Positions 47,758 to 61,099 of a stretch of DNA of 64,000 bases are shown piece after piece. The position numbers and the translations under genes are program-made. The DNA is from Domibacillus tundrae (GTDB lineage Bacteria > Bacillota > Bacilli > Bacillales > Domibacillaceae), in the NCBI RefSeq assembly GCF_000970675.1, contig NZ_LAJA01000001.1:744001-808000 (forward strand), in the 5' to 3' direction. Under the pieces are notes generated by a model. It did not search any database. It had not been told where the DNA came from and saw nothing but the letters and a program-made list of their open reading frames with translations. Numbering within the stretch: the stretch's first letter is position 1; each line of letters starts with the position of its first letter.

Positions 47758-48877
47758 CTTTTTTTTCACTGGTGCAGTAACCGTGTTGATTAGAGGAGAA
47801 GAAGCCCCTTTATTTCCAGGCAGACTACATCAACGCGGTGTCACATTAAAAAATCTTCAATACAACCGCCAGAATGAGGTTCGATTTTGCCTGTCCATCC
47901 GGGATCTTGGACAGCTCAGGCAGGAAGCAAGGCATTTTTCCGGCACAATTCGATTTGAAGAACGGACAGGTTTTCCATTTTTAAAAAAGCGTCTTTTCCA
48001 ATATGCCCCATTTTTTTTGGCGAGTATCTGCTTTTTTATTATAATGATTCTTTTGTCTGCGATGATCATTCGAATTGATATACAAGGAGCAGATGCGGAA
48101 TTGAAAGAGGACGTTCGAGTATTTTTGAAAAAAGAAGGTATTCGTGAGGGGGCAATTCGTTTAAATGATTTAGATGCGGAACAGATTTCCAGGCGTGCCG
48201 TTCAAGAAATCCCTGGAATCGTGCGTTTTACAATTGAAAAAAAAGGTGTCGTTTATATCGTTGATGTTTCTGCTGAGAAAAAAGCGGAAAATTCTTTAGC
48301 TGGAAGCCGTCATTTAAAAGCATCAAAATCGGGTGTTGTGCATGATTTATTTGTAGAGTACGGGGTATCGAAGATTCGGCGAGGAGATTTTGTGGAGGCT
48401 GGGAGCCGATTGATCACGGGGACAAAAAAGAAACCGGCTGCTGGAACAGTAACAGCAGAAACGTGGTACAAGGCAACAGTTACCCTTGGAAACAAGTCAT
48501 TGAAAACACGAAATGGGGAAAAAAGAAAAAGTATCTTTTTTTCATTTGGAGAAAAAGAATTTAGTTTTTGGACAGCTTCTCCGTTCCAAAAGCCTGTTCA
48601 GTCAGAAGAAAACCGTTATTCCCTTCATTTTTTTTCTTATCGATTGCCGGTTTCTTTGCGGACCGAAACATTTTATCCATTAAAGTCAGTTACAACCATT
48701 GAATCTGAGGCAGAACAAGAGAAAAGAGCGATTCAGGCAGCGAAAGCCGCCTTAATGGCCAAACTGCCTAAAAAGGCAGTCATAATAGGCGAAAACGTTT
48801 TACAGAAGCGGGTTGAAAGTGGTAAAGTAAAGGTGATTATACACTTCCAAGTACTAGAAAATATTGCAATTAACTAA
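47750..48877 (+). CDS. yqfD: Sporulation protein YqfD
   Basis: A 375-residue protein with an N-terminal cytoplasmic domain, one membrane segment at about 84-106 and a large extracytoplasmic domain (IRIDIQGADAELKEDVRVFL onward). Sigma-E regulated in B. subtilis; function in the mother cell unknown. GTG at 47750 inside the yqfC end. Confidence 0.92.
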   Translation: MADFFFTGAVTVLIRGEEAPLFPGRLHQRGVTLKNLQYNRQNEVRFCLSIRDLGQLRQEARHFSGTIRFEERTGFPFLKKRLFQYAPFFLASICFFIIMILLSAMIIRIDIQGADAELKEDVRVFLKKEGIREGAIRLNDLDAEQISRRAVQEIPGIVRFTIEKKGVVYIVDVSAEKKAENSLAGSRHLKASKSGVVHDLFVEYGVSKIRRGDFVEAGSRLITGTKKKPAAGTVTAETWYKATVTLGNKSLKTRNGEKRKSIFFSFGEKEFSFWTASPFQKPVQSEENRYSLHFFSYRLPVSLRTETFYPLKSVTTIESEAEQEKRAIQAAKAALMAKLPKKAVIIGENVLQKRVESGKVKVIIHFQVLENIAIN

Positions 48878-48903
48878 TCGTGGCAGCTAAGGAGAATGAT
48901 TGA

Positions 48904-49893
48904 ATGCAGGAAGAATTGAAGTCAGCAGCCGTCGCTCTTGGCGACCAAAACGAAGCCGTCTTATTATTCGGCGTTTCTGATCGCCATTTAACGATCTTGG
49001 AAGAAGAGTTCCACGTATCAATGGTTACACGGGGAGAAGCAGTCCATATATCCGGATCTGCCCAAAACGTTGGAAAAGCACGGGTTGTGGTGGAGCAGCT
49101 GCTTGGGGTCATTCGCAAGCAAATCAACATAAGTGAACGTGATGTCATTAATGCGGTTCAAATGGCTAAAAATGGCACGATCGAATATTTAGATGAATTA
49201 TATGAAGAAGAAATAACAAAAAATGCTAAAGGCAAGTCCATCCGTATTAAAACGCTTGGTCAGCGGGACTATATTGAAGCAATTCGAAGCAAAGACCTCG
49301 TTTTTGGTATTGGACCGGCAGGAACTGGTAAAACATATCTTGCTGTTGTGATGGCAGTGCGCGCGTTAAAAAACAGCCGGGTCAAGCGTATTATTTTAAC
49401 ACGTCCGGCAGTTGAAGCAGGCGAAAGCCTTGGGTTTTTGCCAGGAGATTTGAAGGAAAAAGTGGATCCTTATTTGCGCCCGTTATATGATGCACTCCAT
49501 GACGTTCTCGGGGCAGAGCATACGGATCGGATGATCGAACGCGGAACAATTGAGATCGCGCCGCTCGCCTACATGCGCGGCCGTACACTGGATGATGCTT
49601 TTGTTATTTTAGATGAGGCACAAAATACGACCAAAGCACAAATGAAAATGTTTTTAACACGTCTCGGTTTTGGTTCCAAAATGGTTATCACCGGTGACCG
49701 GACACAAATTGATTTGCCTAAAGGGGCTGTTTCAGGTCTCGTTTCAGCCGAGCGAATCCTTGAAAATACGCATGGGATTTCGTTTGTACATTTAAATCAA
49801 ACCGATGTCGTCCGTCATCCACTTGTGGCAAAAATGATTACAGCATATGAAAAAGCAGAAAAAGGAGATGACGGGAATGGTACTCGTCGTTGA
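48904..49893 (+). CDS. phoH: PhoH-family ATPase (PhoL)
   Basis: P-loop ATPase of 329 residues with a KH-like N-terminal region, Walker A GPAGTGKTYLA near residue 139 and Walker B FVILDEAQNTT. The family is linked to RNA metabolism and usually sits with ybeY. It overlaps ybeY by 17 nt; the c-di-AMP phosphodiesterase gene pgpH that separates them in B. subtilis is missing. Confidence 0.94.
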   Translation: MQEELKSAAVALGDQNEAVLLFGVSDRHLTILEEEFHVSMVTRGEAVHISGSAQNVGKARVVVEQLLGVIRKQINISERDVINAVQMAKNGTIEYLDELYEEEITKNAKGKSIRIKTLGQRDYIEAIRSKDLVFGIGPAGTGKTYLAVVMAVRALKNSRVKRIILTRPAVEAGESLGFLPGDLKEKVDPYLRPLYDALHDVLGAEHTDRMIERGTIEIAPLAYMRGRTLDDAFVILDEAQNTTKAQMKMFLTRLGFGSKMVITGDRTQIDLPKGAVSGLVSAERILENTHGISFVHLNQTDVVRHPLVAKMITAYEKAEKGDDGNGTRR

Positions 49894-50330
49894 TTTTTTA
49901 GACGAAACAAACCAGCTTGATGAAGGAGCGGAAAAGCTTTCGGGAGAATTGCTGCAGCTTGCGGCAGCGAAAGAATTGGTGCCCGATGGCAGTGAAGTGT
50001 CTGTTACGTTTGTGACAAACGACCGGATTCAGGAAATGAACCGAGACTACCGGGAAAAAGATGCACCGACTGACGTCATTTCATTCGCACTTGAGGAAAT
50101 GGGTGAAGATGAAGTAGTCATTACCGGGGCAGATTCGCCGAGGATTTTAGGCGACATTATCATTTCGATTGATCGAGCAAAAGAGCAGGCAGAAGAGTAC
50201 GGTCATTCCTTTGAGCGGGAACTCGGTTTTTTAACGGTTCATGGCTTTTTGCACCTGCTTGGTTATGACCATATGAATGAGCAGGATGAAAAAGAAATGT
50301 TTGGCCGTCAAAAAGACATTTTGGATGCGT

Positions 50331-50347
<17 letters not shown>
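49877..50347 (+). CDS. ybeY: Endoribonuclease YbeY (16S rRNA maturation)
   Basis: Zinc-dependent RNase of 156 residues. The metal site HGFLHLLGYDH is near the C-terminus and DVISFALEE precedes it. Acts in 16S rRNA 3'-end processing and rRNA quality control. ATG at 49877 is 9 nt from AAAGGAG within phoH. Confidence 0.96.
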
Positions 50348-52015
<1,668 letters not shown>

Positions 52016-52038
52016 TGTCCTGATAAGGAGTGGGCGGC

Positions 52039-52812
52039 ATGCTTGAAAAATGGGAAGGCATCGTGCTCCGGACAAATGATTATGGTGAAACAAACAAAAT
52101 TGTAACGATGCTGACACGTGAAAAAGGAAAAAAAGCAGCAGTTGCAAGGGGTGCGAAAAAAATGAACAGCCGCTTGTCAGGCGTCACACAGCCATTTACA
52201 CATGGCTATTTTCTCGTGCAGGGCGGTAAAGGTCTCGGCACGATGCAGCAGGGAGAGGCGCTTGACTCCATGCGCTACATACGGGAAGATTTATTAAAGA
52301 CGGCCTACGCGGCATATATTGCTGAGCTGACAGACCGGACAACGGAGGACGGAGAAACGGGTGCCCCGTTATTCGAGCTCGTTCGAAAAAGTCTTGCGTA
52401 CATTAACGATGGAATGGACCCGGCCATTGTTACGAACATTTTTGAAATGAAAATGCTTGTGCAGGTAGGGTTGCGGCCGGAACTGTCAGCGTGCACGGTC
52501 TGCGGGGAAACAGAAGGCCAATTTGGTTTTTCCATTCGAGAAAACGGCTTAATATGCCACCGTTGTTTTGAAAAAGACCCGTATTACCTGCCGCTGTCGC
52601 CGGCTGCGATTCGCTTGCTGCGGCTTTTTTACTTTTTCGATCTTGACCGCCTCGGCTCAATTGATGTAAAAGAATCAACGAAAAAAGAGCTTCGGGCAGC
52701 TATTTCCATGTATTACGACGAATACGCCGGTTTGTATTTGAAATCCCGCCGTTTTTTGGAACAGATGGAGCGGTTTGAAGATGTCTTTAAAAAAGACGAA
52801 GTGGATGATTGA
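52039..52812 (+). CDS. recO: DNA repair protein RecO
   Basis: RecO of 257 residues, which loads RecA with RecR at gaps. N-terminal OB fold ([19 protein letters not shown]) and C-terminal helical domain with a four-cysteine zinc site CTVCG...CHRC. The stop codon overlaps a TTGACA hexamer that may belong to the glyQS leader promoter. Confidence 0.95.
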   Translation: MLEKWEGIVLRTNDYGETNKIVTMLTREKGKKAAVARGAKKMNSRLSGVTQPFTHGYFLVQGGKGLGTMQQGEALDSMRYIREDLLKTAYAAYIAELTDRTTEDGETGAPLFELVRKSLAYINDGMDPAIVTNIFEMKMLVQVGLRPELSACTVCGETEGQFGFSIRENGLICHRCFEKDPYYLPLSPAAIRLLRLFYFFDLDRLGSIDVKESTKKELRAAISMYYDEYAGLYLKSRRFLEQMERFEDVFKKDEVDD

Positions 52813-52859
52813 CAAAAGAATGTTTTTGCATTACGTTTTAATAGACAAAAGCAAATAAT

Positions 52860-53067
52860 GAAGTGCAGTGAAGGAAACAAGTAGGTATCATTCTCTTTTA
52901 AAGCGAGCCTGGGGCAGTGGGAGCCGGGTAAAGAGTGATGCCGAACAGGCACTCCGGAGCACGTTTACAAGAAAGCGGCCATTTGGCAAATAGGGTGGAA
53001 CCGCGGGTGATAAACCCGTCCCTATGTACACAATTTTGTGCTACATAGGGACGGGTTTTTTTGTTTT
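52860..53067 (+). promoter_or_regulatory. Glycine T-box riboswitch upstream of glyQ
   Basis: Stem I includes GGTATCATTCTCTTT pairing with AAAGAGTGATGCC; the specifier GGC (glycine) is at 52948-52950, followed by A. T-box core AGGGTGGAACCGCG is at 52992-53005; its TGGA matches a UCCA tRNA end, as expected for tRNA-Gly. Compact form with no clear stem II. TTGACA at 52809 is a candidate -35 but I see no good -10. Confidence 0.92.
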
Positions 53068-53068
53068 T
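53012..53068 (+). terminator. T-box intrinsic terminator before glyQ
   Basis: AACCCGTCCCTATGTA pairs with TACATAGGGACGGGTT around a CACAATTTTGTGC loop region, followed by T7. Very stable off-state. Confidence 0.95.
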
Positions 53069-53072
53069 TATA

Positions 53073-53247
53073 TTGTCCAGCTTCAGACGCCATTGAGACC
53101 CGCACGATGTGGGTTACAAAAGCGTTACGACGATCCAGATGATCTAGCGAATGCCACAGGGACGTGGCGGCTTTGAAGCGTGGCGGCACGATGCCGCGTT
53201 CTTAGCTTTTGTTCCATAAGTCCATAAATAGGCGCCTTACGCTTTTC
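53073..53247 (+). repeat. Dispersed structured repeat, copy B
   Basis: TTGTCCAGCTTCAGACG to GGCGCCTTACGCTTTTC. Aligns with copy A over about 150 bp. Hairpins ACCCGCA-CGA-TGTGGGT (53098-53114) and GCGGCA-CGA-TGCCGC (53183-53197). It lies after the T-box terminator and before glyQ, so it is part of the antiterminated glyQS mRNA leader. Confidence 0.87.
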
Positions 53248-53269
53248 TTACAAAAAAGGAGGAATTAGA

Positions 53270-54160
53270 GTGAATATTCAAGAGATGATTTTAACGCTCC
53301 AGAAGCATTGGTCCGATCAGGGATGTATTTTAATGCAGGCATATGATGTGGAAAAAGGAGCCGGTACGATGAGTCCCTACACATTTTTACGGGCGATTGG
53401 ACCGGAGCCTTGGAATGTGGCGTATGTAGAGCCGTCGCGCCGCCCGGCAGATGGCCGTTACGGTGACAACCCAAACCGATTATATCAGCATCATCAATTT
53501 CAAGTTATTATGAAACCGTCGCCGGACAATATTCAAGAATTATACTTGGATTCATTAAAAGCGCTTGGCATTGATCCGCTTGAGCATGACATCCGATTTG
53601 TTGAAGACAACTGGGAAAATCCATCGCTCGGCTGTGCAGGCCTTGGCTGGGAAGTATGGCTTGATGGAATGGAAATCACTCAGTTTACGTACTTCCAGCA
53701 AGTGGGGGGTCTTGAGTGCAAGCCGGTATCTGTTGAAATTACATACGGCATTGAGCGCCTGGCGTCGTACATTCAAGATAAAGAAAATGTATTTGAACTG
53801 GAGTGGACGAACGGGTTCACAGTTCATGATATTTTTTATCAGGCGGAGTTTGAGCATTCAAAGTATACATTTGAAACATCTGATCCGGACATGCTGTTTA
53901 ACTTATTTGGCGTGTATGAAAAAGAAGCAAAACGTCAAATGGATGAAGGGCTTGTACATCCGGCGTATGATTACGTTTTAAAATGTTCGCACGTATTTAA
54001 TCTTCTCGATGCCCGGGGAGCGATTTCAGTTACGGAACGGACCGCTTATATCGGCCGGATGCGGAACCTTGCCCGCCAGGTTGCGAAAACATTTTATGAT
54101 GAAAGGGAAAAGTTAGGCTTCCCAATTTTAAACCGGAAAGGAGATGCAGCTCATGAGTAA
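53270..54160 (+). CDS. glyQ: Glycyl-tRNA synthetase alpha subunit
   Basis: Catalytic alpha subunit of 296 residues of the alpha2-beta2 synthetase. Typical [19 protein letters not shown] start, [20 protein letters not shown] and [23 protein letters not shown] start follows AAAGGAGG. Overlaps glyS by 8 nt. T-box controlled. Confidence 0.97.
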   Translation: MNIQEMILTLQKHWSDQGCILMQAYDVEKGAGTMSPYTFLRAIGPEPWNVAYVEPSRRPADGRYGDNPNRLYQHHQFQVIMKPSPDNIQELYLDSLKALGIDPLEHDIRFVEDNWENPSLGCAGLGWEVWLDGMEITQFTYFQQVGGLECKPVSVEITYGIERLASYIQDKENVFELEWTNGFTVHDIFYQAEFEHSKYTFETSDPDMLFNLFGVYEKEAKRQMDEGLVHPAYDYVLKCSHVFNLLDARGAISVTERTAYIGRMRNLARQVAKTFYDEREKLGFPILNRKGDAAHE

Positions 54161-56219
54161 AGATCTTTTATTGGAAATCGGTCTGGAGGAAATGCCGGCA
54201 CGATTTGTCACCCAATCAATGAAGCAGCTCGGTGAAAAAGTGAGCACTTATTTAACGGAATTAAACATTGAATTTGGAGAGGTTCACACTTTTTCAACAC
54301 CAAGAAGGCTGGCGGTCATTGTTAAAAATGTATCAGAAGCGCAAGCAGATATTGATGAAGAAGCAAAAGGCCCAGCGAAAAAAATCGCGCAGACAGAAGA
54401 CGGGGAATGGTCAAAAGCAGCCGCCGGTTTTGCAAAAGGCCAAGGTATGACAACGGATGATATTTATTTTAAAGAAATAAAAGGCATTGAGTATGCACAT
54501 GTAAAGAAATTTATAAAAGGACAAGAAACAGCAGCATTGCTTTCTGGTCTTGAACATGTCATTTTGGCGTTAACATTTGGCAAAAATATGCGCTGGGGCT
54601 CAAGCGATATTCGCTACGTGCGCCCGATTAAGTGGGTCACCGCTTTATTCGGTCAAAATGTCATTCCGTTCAGCGTCGCAGACGTACAAACAGGAACTGA
54701 AACAGCCGGGCACCGGTTTTTAGGGGAACGGGCGAGCATTCAGGAAGCGTCTGCCTATGTGGATACATTAAAGCAGCAGTTTGTTATTGCTGATCCGACT
54801 GAACGCCGTGACATGATTTTAGCGGGACTAAAGCAGCTGGAACAAAAAAACAACTGGATGATTCCTGTCGATGAATCACTGTTAGAAGAAGTTAACAACT
54901 TGGTTGAGTATCCGACAGCCCTGTCCGGTTCCTTTAACGAAGAGTTTCTAGCATTGCCGGAAGAAGTACTGATCACATCAATGAAAGAGCACCAGCGCTA
55001 TTTCCCGGTGAAAAAAGCAGATGGCACACTGCTTCCGCATTTCATTACGATCCGAAATGGAAACAGCCATGCGATAGACAAAGTATCACGCGGCAATGAA
55101 AAAGTATTGCGCGCCCGTCTGGCAGATGCGGATTTCTTCTACAAAGAAGATCAAAAAACGCCAATCGCCGATTCTCTTCAAAAGCTTGAAAAAATTGTAT
55201 ATCACGAAAAAATTGGTACCCTATCCGAAAAAGTCACCCGTATTCGCCGAATTACAGCGAATATAGCTGAGTTGATGACCGAAACGAACGAGATCAAATT
55301 GCTTGCAGACCGCACAGCAGAAATTTGTAAATTTGACCTAGTGACACAAATGGTTTATGAATTTCCAGAATTGCAAGGTATTATGGGAGAGAAATATGCC
55401 CGTCAAAAAGGTGAAAAAGAAGAAGTGGCTGTGGCGGTGAACGAACACTACATGCCACGCTCAGCGGATGACTCTGTTCCCTCAACAAAAACAGGCGCAC
55501 TTGTCAGCATAGCGGACAAACTTGACACGATTACGGCCTGTTTTGCGGTGGGTATCATTCCAACAGGCTCGCAGGATCCATATGCGCTTCGCCGTCAGGC
55601 AGCGGGCATTGTGCAGACAATGACGAGGCACAACTGGAATGTGACGCTTTCAGATATCATTTCCTCTGCCATTGCAGAAGTGCTGGCAGACAATATTGGT
55701 GATAAAGATGCTGAGACGTTACAAGCGGAAATCAGTTCATTCTTTGCACTTCGTGTAAAGCATATTTTACAGGAAAAAGGAATTCGTTATGATATCATCG
55801 ATGCTGTTTTGACAAAAACAGGTACGCTGTCTGACATGGAAGAAACAGCTGTTGTTTTAATGAATCATAAAGATGATATAGACTTTAAAGAAACAATGGA
55901 AGCATTAAGCCGTATCGTCAATATTTCGAAAAAAGCGGATGGCGAACGTGACGTGAATCCGGCGTTATTCCAAAATGATCAGGAAACAGAGCTGTACAGT
56001 GAATATGTAAAGCTGCAAAGCGAGTGGGATAAAACGGCAGCAGCAGACGACCGCTATCAGCAGCTTGCCGTGCTTAAGCCCGCCATTGAACGTTATTTCG
56101 ACAATACAATGGTAATGGCAGAAGAAGAAACATTGAAGCAAAACCGCCTTGCTGTTATGCAGCATCTTGCCCGCATTATTCTTGAGTTTGCGGAAGTGAC
56201 GGCCGTCCTCGTAAAATAA
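54153..56219 (+). CDS. glyS: Glycyl-tRNA synthetase beta subunit
   Basis: tRNA-binding beta subunit of 688 residues. Starts [19 protein letters not shown]; the middle holds the HD-like region and the end the anticodon-binding helices. ATG at 54153 is 9 nt from GAAAGGAG; ATG at 54144 is too close. Confidence 0.97.
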   Translation: MSKDLLLEIGLEEMPARFVTQSMKQLGEKVSTYLTELNIEFGEVHTFSTPRRLAVIVKNVSEAQADIDEEAKGPAKKIAQTEDGEWSKAAAGFAKGQGMTTDDIYFKEIKGIEYAHVKKFIKGQETAALLSGLEHVILALTFGKNMRWGSSDIRYVRPIKWVTALFGQNVIPFSVADVQTGTETAGHRFLGERASIQEASAYVDTLKQQFVIADPTERRDMILAGLKQLEQKNNWMIPVDESLLEEVNNLVEYPTALSGSFNEEFLALPEEVLITSMKEHQRYFPVKKADGTLLPHFITIRNGNSHAIDKVSRGNEKVLRARLADADFFYKEDQKTPIADSLQKLEKIVYHEKIGTLSEKVTRIRRITANIAELMTETNEIKLLADRTAEICKFDLVTQMVYEFPELQGIMGEKYARQKGEKEEVAVAVNEHYMPRSADDSVPSTKTGALVSIADKLDTITACFAVGIIPTGSQDPYALRRQAAGIVQTMTRHNWNVTLSDIISSAIAEVLADNIGDKDAETLQAEISSFFALRVKHILQEKGIRYDIIDAVLTKTGTLSDMEETAVVLMNHKDDIDFKETMEALSRIVNISKKADGERDVNPALFQNDQETELYSEYVKLQSEWDKTAAADDRYQQLAVLKPAIERYFDNTMVMAEEETLKQNRLAVMQHLARIILEFAEVTAVLVK

Positions 56220-56310
56220 ACCGGTCCATCCTGCACTGCCCGCTGTTTATTCGGTGAAAATGAGCTATAATAATGAGATGAGATAAAACATCGGGGTTTA
56301 TTTTGACGGG

Positions 56311-56949
56311 GTGGTGAGGACAATCGAATTAAATAAACGGCAGAAAAAAATTGTGGAAATTGTAAAAGAAAACGGTCCGATTACCGGAGAACATATTGCC
56401 GATCAGCTAAGCTTAACCCGCGCGACGCTGCGTCCAGATCTGGCTATCTTAACAATGTCTGGATTTTTGGATGCGCGTCCGCGTGTCGGTTATTTTTATA
56501 CGGGGAAATCAGGAACACAGCTGTTAACAGAAAGCCTAATGAAGCTGTACGTTCGTGATTTTCAGGCAGTCCCGGTCGCTGTCAAAGAACAGTCAACGGT
56601 CTATGATGCCATTGTTACGATGTTTCTTGAAGACGTCGGAACTTTATTTGTTGTAGATGAATCATTTTGCTTGTCTGGTGTTTTGTCGAGAAAGGATCTG
56701 CTTCGCGCAAGCATTGGCAAGCAGGATTTAAATTCTCTTCCAGTAAACATCATTATGACACGTATGCCAAACATTGCCGTCTGTGAACGGGATGATTTGC
56801 TGCTCGATGTCGCCAGAACACTTCTTGAAAAGCAAATTGATTGTGTACCGGTTATTAAGAAAACAAGCAAAGGGCTAGAAGTGACCGGCCGTGTAACGAA
56901 AACAACGATTACGCGGGCATTTGTATCATTAACTGATGATGATCATTAA
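56311..56949 (+). CDS. ccpN: Catabolite control protein CcpN (HTH plus CBS)
   Basis: Repressor of 212 residues. N-terminal helix-turn-helix ([20 protein letters not shown]) and two CBS domains (about 75-205). In B. subtilis CcpN represses gapB and pckA during glycolysis, antagonised by the next gene product YqfL. Start is uncertain: GTG 56311 or 56314. A TATAAT hexamer at 56266-56271 may be its -10. Confidence 0.9.
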   Translation: MVRTIELNKRQKKIVEIVKENGPITGEHIADQLSLTRATLRPDLAILTMSGFLDARPRVGYFYTGKSGTQLLTESLMKLYVRDFQAVPVAVKEQSTVYDAIVTMFLEDVGTLFVVDESFCLSGVLSRKDLLRASIGKQDLNSLPVNIIMTRMPNIAVCERDDLLLDVARTLLEKQIDCVPVIKKTSKGLEVTGRVTKTTITRAFVSLTDDDH

Positions 56950-56969
56950 AAGAAAGGCGGCTACAATAC

Positions 56970-57782
56970 GTGAACGATCCGATCATTTATATCGTGTCTG
57001 ATTCCGTCGGTGAAACAGCGGAACTCGTAACAAAAGCAGCTCTAAGCCAGTTCAGCGGCCCACATGCCGTCATTAAACGGTTTCCATATGTGGAAGACCC
57101 TGCTCATATCGATGAAGTAATCAGCCTGGCTAAGGAAGATCAAGGCATTATTGTATATACGCTCGTAAAGCCGGACATCCGGAGATACATGATTGAGTCT
57201 GCCGAAGCGAATAATATAAAGGTATTTGATTTAATCGGCCCATTGATGGATCAGCTTGAATCCATGTATACGATGCAGCCATTATTTGAGCCAGGGCTCG
57301 TTCGTCGCCTAGATGAAGATTATTTCAAAAAAGTAGACGCGATCGAATTCGCCGTTAAATATGATGATGGCCGTGATCCGCGAGGATTGTTAAAAGCAGA
57401 TATTATTTTAATTGGTGTTTCTCGTACGTCGAAAACACCGTTATCGCAATTTTTGGCGCATAAACGGGTGAAAGTGGCCAATGTACCGATTGTACCGGAA
57501 GTGGATCCGCCGCAGGAATTGTTTTCTGTTCCGAAAGAAAAATGCATCGGCTTAAAAATCAGTCCAGAAAAATTAAATTCGATCCGCCGCGAACGACTTA
57601 TTTCTTTAGGACTTGATGACAGCGCAAGCTATGCAGATGTGGAACGGATAAAAAAAGAATTAATGTATTTTGAAGAAATTACAGCGAAAATTGGCTGTGA
57701 TGTCATTGATGTAACAAACAAAGCGGTTGAAGAAACAGCGAATATTATTATGAGCCTGTATCGAAGCCGGAAAAGTACATAA
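56970..57782 (+). CDS. yqfL: YqfL, kinase/pyrophosphorylase family (PPDK regulatory protein type)
   Basis: DUF299 protein of 270 residues with the P-loop [13 protein letters not shown] near residue 152. Family members regulate pyruvate phosphate dikinase or PEP synthase by ADP-dependent phosphorylation and phosphate-dependent reversal. In B. subtilis YqfL modulates CcpN. No ppdK gene lies in this window. GTG start after AAAGGCGG. Confidence 0.9.
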   Translation: MNDPIIYIVSDSVGETAELVTKAALSQFSGPHAVIKRFPYVEDPAHIDEVISLAKEDQGIIVYTLVKPDIRRYMIESAEANNIKVFDLIGPLMDQLESMYTMQPLFEPGLVRRLDEDYFKKVDAIEFAVKYDDGRDPRGLLKADIILIGVSRTSKTPLSQFLAHKRVKVANVPIVPEVDPPQELFSVPKEKCIGLKISPEKLNSIRRERLISLGLDDSASYADVERIKKELMYFEEITAKIGCDVIDVTNKAVEETANIIMSLYRSRKST

Positions 57783-57810
57783 TCGACTGATTATGTACTT
57801 TTCATTTTTG
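57771..57810 (+). terminator. Terminator of ccpN-yqfL
   Basis: Perfect 14-bp stem AAAAGTACATAATC (57771-57784) / GATTATGTACTTTT (57789-57802) with loop GACT, followed by CATTTTTG. Overlaps the yqfL stop and the next promoter. Confidence 0.88.
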
Positions 57811-57827
57811 TGAAAATGTTCTATAAT
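57799..57827 (+). promoter_or_regulatory. Possible sigma-A promoter of dnaG-rpoD
   Basis: TTTTCA (57799-57804), 17-bp spacer, TATAAT (57822-57827). It leaves a leader of about 190 bp before dnaG, in which I see an inverted repeat TCAAAAGA/TCTTTTGA but no gene. Confidence 0.6.
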
Positions 57828-58021
57828 AGAAAATTGTGATAAAAAGTATTCGAAAAAGGTTTAGACCCCCCTTCAAAAGAATAAACTAAGTATGTAACCT
57901 CTCTTTTGATCGCATTTATACAACAAAGTGTTCTTTTTAACGAACTTTTGTGCGAAAAGAAGGATTCTATTCACGTGTGTAGAATAAATACAAAATACGA
58001 TTTTACAGCTGGTGATGTCAC

Positions 58022-59839
58022 ATGTCTGGAAGAATTCCTGAAGCAACGATTCAACAGATTAAACAGGGCGTTGATATCGCCGATGTGATCGGGGATTATG
58101 TTCAACTAAAAAAACAGGGTCGAAATTATTTCGGCTTATGCCCATTTCACGGTGAAAACTCGCCGTCCTTCTCCGTGTCACCCGAGAAGCAAATTTACCA
58201 TTGTTTCGGTTGTGGCGCTGGAGGTAACGCGTTTACTTTTTTAATGGAAATGGATCAGATCCCATTCCAGGAAGCCGCCGTCAGACTTGCCGATCGTGCA
58301 GGCGTGGCACTTGATATTTCTCCATCAGAAAGCGAACAGCCAACAAAAACAGACGAAAATGCCGATCTGTATGAAGCGCATGAACTGATGGCGAAATTTT
58401 ACCGGCATGTATTGCTAAACACTGAAGAAGGAAACGAAGCACTCCGTTATTTGCACGAACGTGGATTTACGGATGAGGACATTGACCGTTTCCAAATTGG
58501 CTGGGCTTTGCCGCAGCCTGAATTTGCACTGAACATCCTGAAAAAACGCGGTTTTTCCATTGAACGGATGGAACGAGCCGGGCTATTGATCAAAAACGAC
58601 GAAACGGGCCGTTATTTCGACCGGTTTCGAAGCAGGATCATGTTCCCGCTTCATGATCAGAAAGGGCGTGTGGCTGGATTTTCAGGCCGTGATCTTCATA
58701 ACGGACAGCCAAAATATTTAAATTCACCTGAAACACCTATTTTTCATAAGAGTAGCCTTCTGTACCATTTCAATGCAGCACGGACTGCGATCAAAAAACA
58801 AAAACAATTCATCCTTTTTGAAGGGTTCGCAGATGTCGTTGCTGCAGTCAGAGCTGGTTTCGGGCAGTCCGTTGCGGTCATGGGTACAGCCTTGACAGAA
58901 GAACATATTAAGCAGTTAAAGCGTGTTTCCGATCAGGCAATTATTTGTTATGACGGAGACAATGCCGGTTTAAATGCCGCTTATAAAGCAGCAAATATGC
59001 TGGTGAGTCACGATATGTCTGTAAAAGTGACCGTTCTTCCAGAACAGCTCGATCCGGATGAATTTATTAAGCAAAAAGGAGCGGATGCTTTTTCCGCTTA
59101 CGTGAAAGACTCGTCGCTCACATTCATGGCGTTTAAAATGGATTATTTAAAACGCGGAAAAAACATGCGGGATGATGAGCAAAAGTTTCGATACATTGAA
59201 GAAGTACTTGCAGAAATCGCGGGCTTGAAAAAAGCAGTAGAGCGTGACCATTATTTGCGCCGTCTCGCTGATGAATTTTCACTTTCGCTGCAGGCATTGC
59301 AGGAGCAGGAAAAAACGCTGTTTTTAAAAAAGCGCCCTCCAAAAGCAACGCTTCCGAAAAAAGAAACATCAACCAGTGCTTTTTCACAGCGAGAACGGTC
59401 GATCCGACAATATCCGCGTCATGAAACAGCGGAAAGAAGACTGTTGGCGCATATGCTCGTCAATCCAGACCTTACAGAACGACTTCGGGCGATGCTGGAA
59501 GGTGATCCGTTTTCAATTGATGAGCATCAAGCGCTTTTTACGTATTTACTTGGGTATTATGAACAAACCGAAGAACCGGATATGGCATCTTTTTTATCTG
59601 TGCTGCAAGATGATCAGCTTCGGCGTCTAGCCGTGGATATTAGCTTAACAACCATAAATGCTGAACCCGGAGAAGAAGAGCTGCGTGATTATGTTAAAGA
59701 AATTCAAAAGCAGCATCGCCGTTTTGAGATTGAAGAGAAAAAAAGAGAGCGCATTGAAGCAGAGAAACGCCACGATTACGTAGGTGCTGCACGCATTTTG
59801 CACGAAATTATTTCGCTCGAAAAATTACTTACCCGCTAG
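58022..59839 (+). CDS. dnaG: DNA primase
   Basis: Primase of 605 residues that makes RNA primers for replication. Zinc site C40-x2-H43...C61-x2-C64 in [11 protein letters not shown] and [15 protein letters not shown] core with [10 protein letters not shown] and YDGDNAG; C-terminal helicase-binding domain. Start ATG 58022 after GGTGATG. Upstream of rpoD as in the macromolecular synthesis operon. Confidence 0.97.
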   Translation: MSGRIPEATIQQIKQGVDIADVIGDYVQLKKQGRNYFGLCPFHGENSPSFSVSPEKQIYHCFGCGAGGNAFTFLMEMDQIPFQEAAVRLADRAGVALDISPSESEQPTKTDENADLYEAHELMAKFYRHVLLNTEEGNEALRYLHERGFTDEDIDRFQIGWALPQPEFALNILKKRGFSIERMERAGLLIKNDETGRYFDRFRSRIMFPLHDQKGRVAGFSGRDLHNGQPKYLNSPETPIFHKSSLLYHFNAARTAIKKQKQFILFEGFADVVAAVRAGFGQSVAVMGTALTEEHIKQLKRVSDQAIICYDGDNAGLNAAYKAANMLVSHDMSVKVTVLPEQLDPDEFIKQKGADAFSAYVKDSSLTFMAFKMDYLKRGKNMRDDEQKFRYIEEVLAEIAGLKKAVERDHYLRRLADEFSLSLQALQEQEKTLFLKKRPPKATLPKKETSTSAFSQRERSIRQYPRHETAERRLLAHMLVNPDLTERLRAMLEGDPFSIDEHQALFTYLLGYYEQTEEPDMASFLSVLQDDQLRRLAVDISLTTINAEPGEEELRDYVKEIQKQHRRFEIEEKKRERIEAEKRHDYVGAARILHEIISLEKLLTR

Positions 59840-59871
59840 TTACGTCCAGGAAGTTGGAAGGAGGGGGACTA

Positions 59872-60999
59872 ATGACTGAAAAGTCAACACGTTCCAAAGA
59901 AACTGAATTAACACTCGAAAAAGCAAAAGAACTCATTATTGAAACAGGTAAAAAAAGAGGGGAATTAACATATAATTATGTGGCGGATAAACTTGCCTCA
60001 TTTGAAGTGGATTCCGGACAAATTGATGAATTTTACGAATCCCTGACAGAACAAGGGGTCGAGCTTGTCGATGAAGAGGAAAGCAATGGTGAAAACGATC
60101 CGAACATCCAAGAGCTTGAAAAAGAAAGTGAAGAGTTTGATTTAAACGACTTGAGCGTTCCTCCGGGTGTGAAAATTAATGACCCGGTGCGCATGTACTT
60201 GAAAGAAATTGGCCGTGTCGATCTTTTATCCGCCCAGGAAGAAATTGAGCTTGCCCACCGCATTGAAGAAGGGGACGAAGAAGCAAAGCGCCGTCTTGCA
60301 GAAGCGAACTTGCGGCTTGTTGTCAGTATCGCCAAACGCTATGTAGGACGCGGAATGCTGTTTCTTGACTTGATTCAAGAAGGGAACATGGGACTTATCA
60401 AGGCAGTTGAAAAATTTGATTACCGCAAAGGATTTAAATTCAGTACGTATGCTACTTGGTGGATTCGTCAGGCGATTACTCGTGCGATTGCAGATCAGGC
60501 ACGGACAATCCGAATTCCCGTTCATATGGTTGAAACGATTAACAAATTGATCCGCGTTCAGCGCCAGCTTTTGCAGGATCTCGGCCGGGAGCCTGCACCG
60601 GAAGAAATTGCCGAAGAAATGGACTTAACCCCAGAAAAAGTCCGTGAAATTTTGAAAATTGCACAAGAGCCTGTTTCACTTGAAACACCGATTGGTGAAG
60701 AAGATGATTCACACCTTGGTGATTTTATTGAAGATCAGGAAGCGACATCTCCGTCTGAGCACGCGGCCTATGAACTGCTGAAAGAGCAACTTGAAGACGT
60801 TCTTGATACGTTAACAGACCGAGAAGAAAATGTACTTCGTCTTCGCTTTGGACTTGATGACGGCCGGACCCGTACACTTGAAGAAGTAGGCAAAGTATTC
60901 GGCGTGACACGTGAGCGTATTCGCCAAATTGAAGCAAAAGCCCTCCGAAAGCTTCGTCACCCGAGTCGCAGTAAGCGTCTTAAAGATTTCTTAGAATAA
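59872..60999 (+). CDS. rpoD: RNA polymerase primary sigma factor SigA
   Basis: Housekeeping sigma factor of 375 residues. Region 1.1, region 2 ([20 protein letters not shown]), region 3 and region 4 ([20 protein letters not shown]). ATG at 59872 follows GGAGGGGG; the TTG at 59854 precedes it. Terminator follows. Confidence 0.99.
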   Translation: MTEKSTRSKETELTLEKAKELIIETGKKRGELTYNYVADKLASFEVDSGQIDEFYESLTEQGVELVDEEESNGENDPNIQELEKESEEFDLNDLSVPPGVKINDPVRMYLKEIGRVDLLSAQEEIELAHRIEEGDEEAKRRLAEANLRLVVSIAKRYVGRGMLFLDLIQEGNMGLIKAVEKFDYRKGFKFSTYATWWIRQAITRAIADQARTIRIPVHMVETINKLIRVQRQLLQDLGREPAPEEIAEEMDLTPEKVREILKIAQEPVSLETPIGEEDDSHLGDFIEDQEATSPSEHAAYELLKEQLEDVLDTLTDREENVLRLRFGLDDGRTRTLEEVGKVFGVTRERIRQIEAKALRKLRHPSRSKRLKDFLE

Positions 61000-61011
61000 A
61001 ATGCATTGCTT

Positions 61012-61034
61012 GCCGGGTTTTCCCGGCTTTTTTC
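61012..61034 (+). terminator. Terminator of dnaG-rpoD
   Basis: GCCGGG-TTTT-CCCGGC followed by T6, 12 bp after the rpoD stop. Confidence 0.93.
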
Positions 61035-61099
61035 ATGCGGGAAAGCAGGATAATTGTATCTCGTCACGAATAGTATTGTTTATTGGGGTGTGACGCAGG

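Noticed and set aside
57906-58088. 60-codon frame in the dnaG leader
   Set aside because: Overlaps the dnaG start out of frame, no ribosome site, odd composition. I treat the region as leader.
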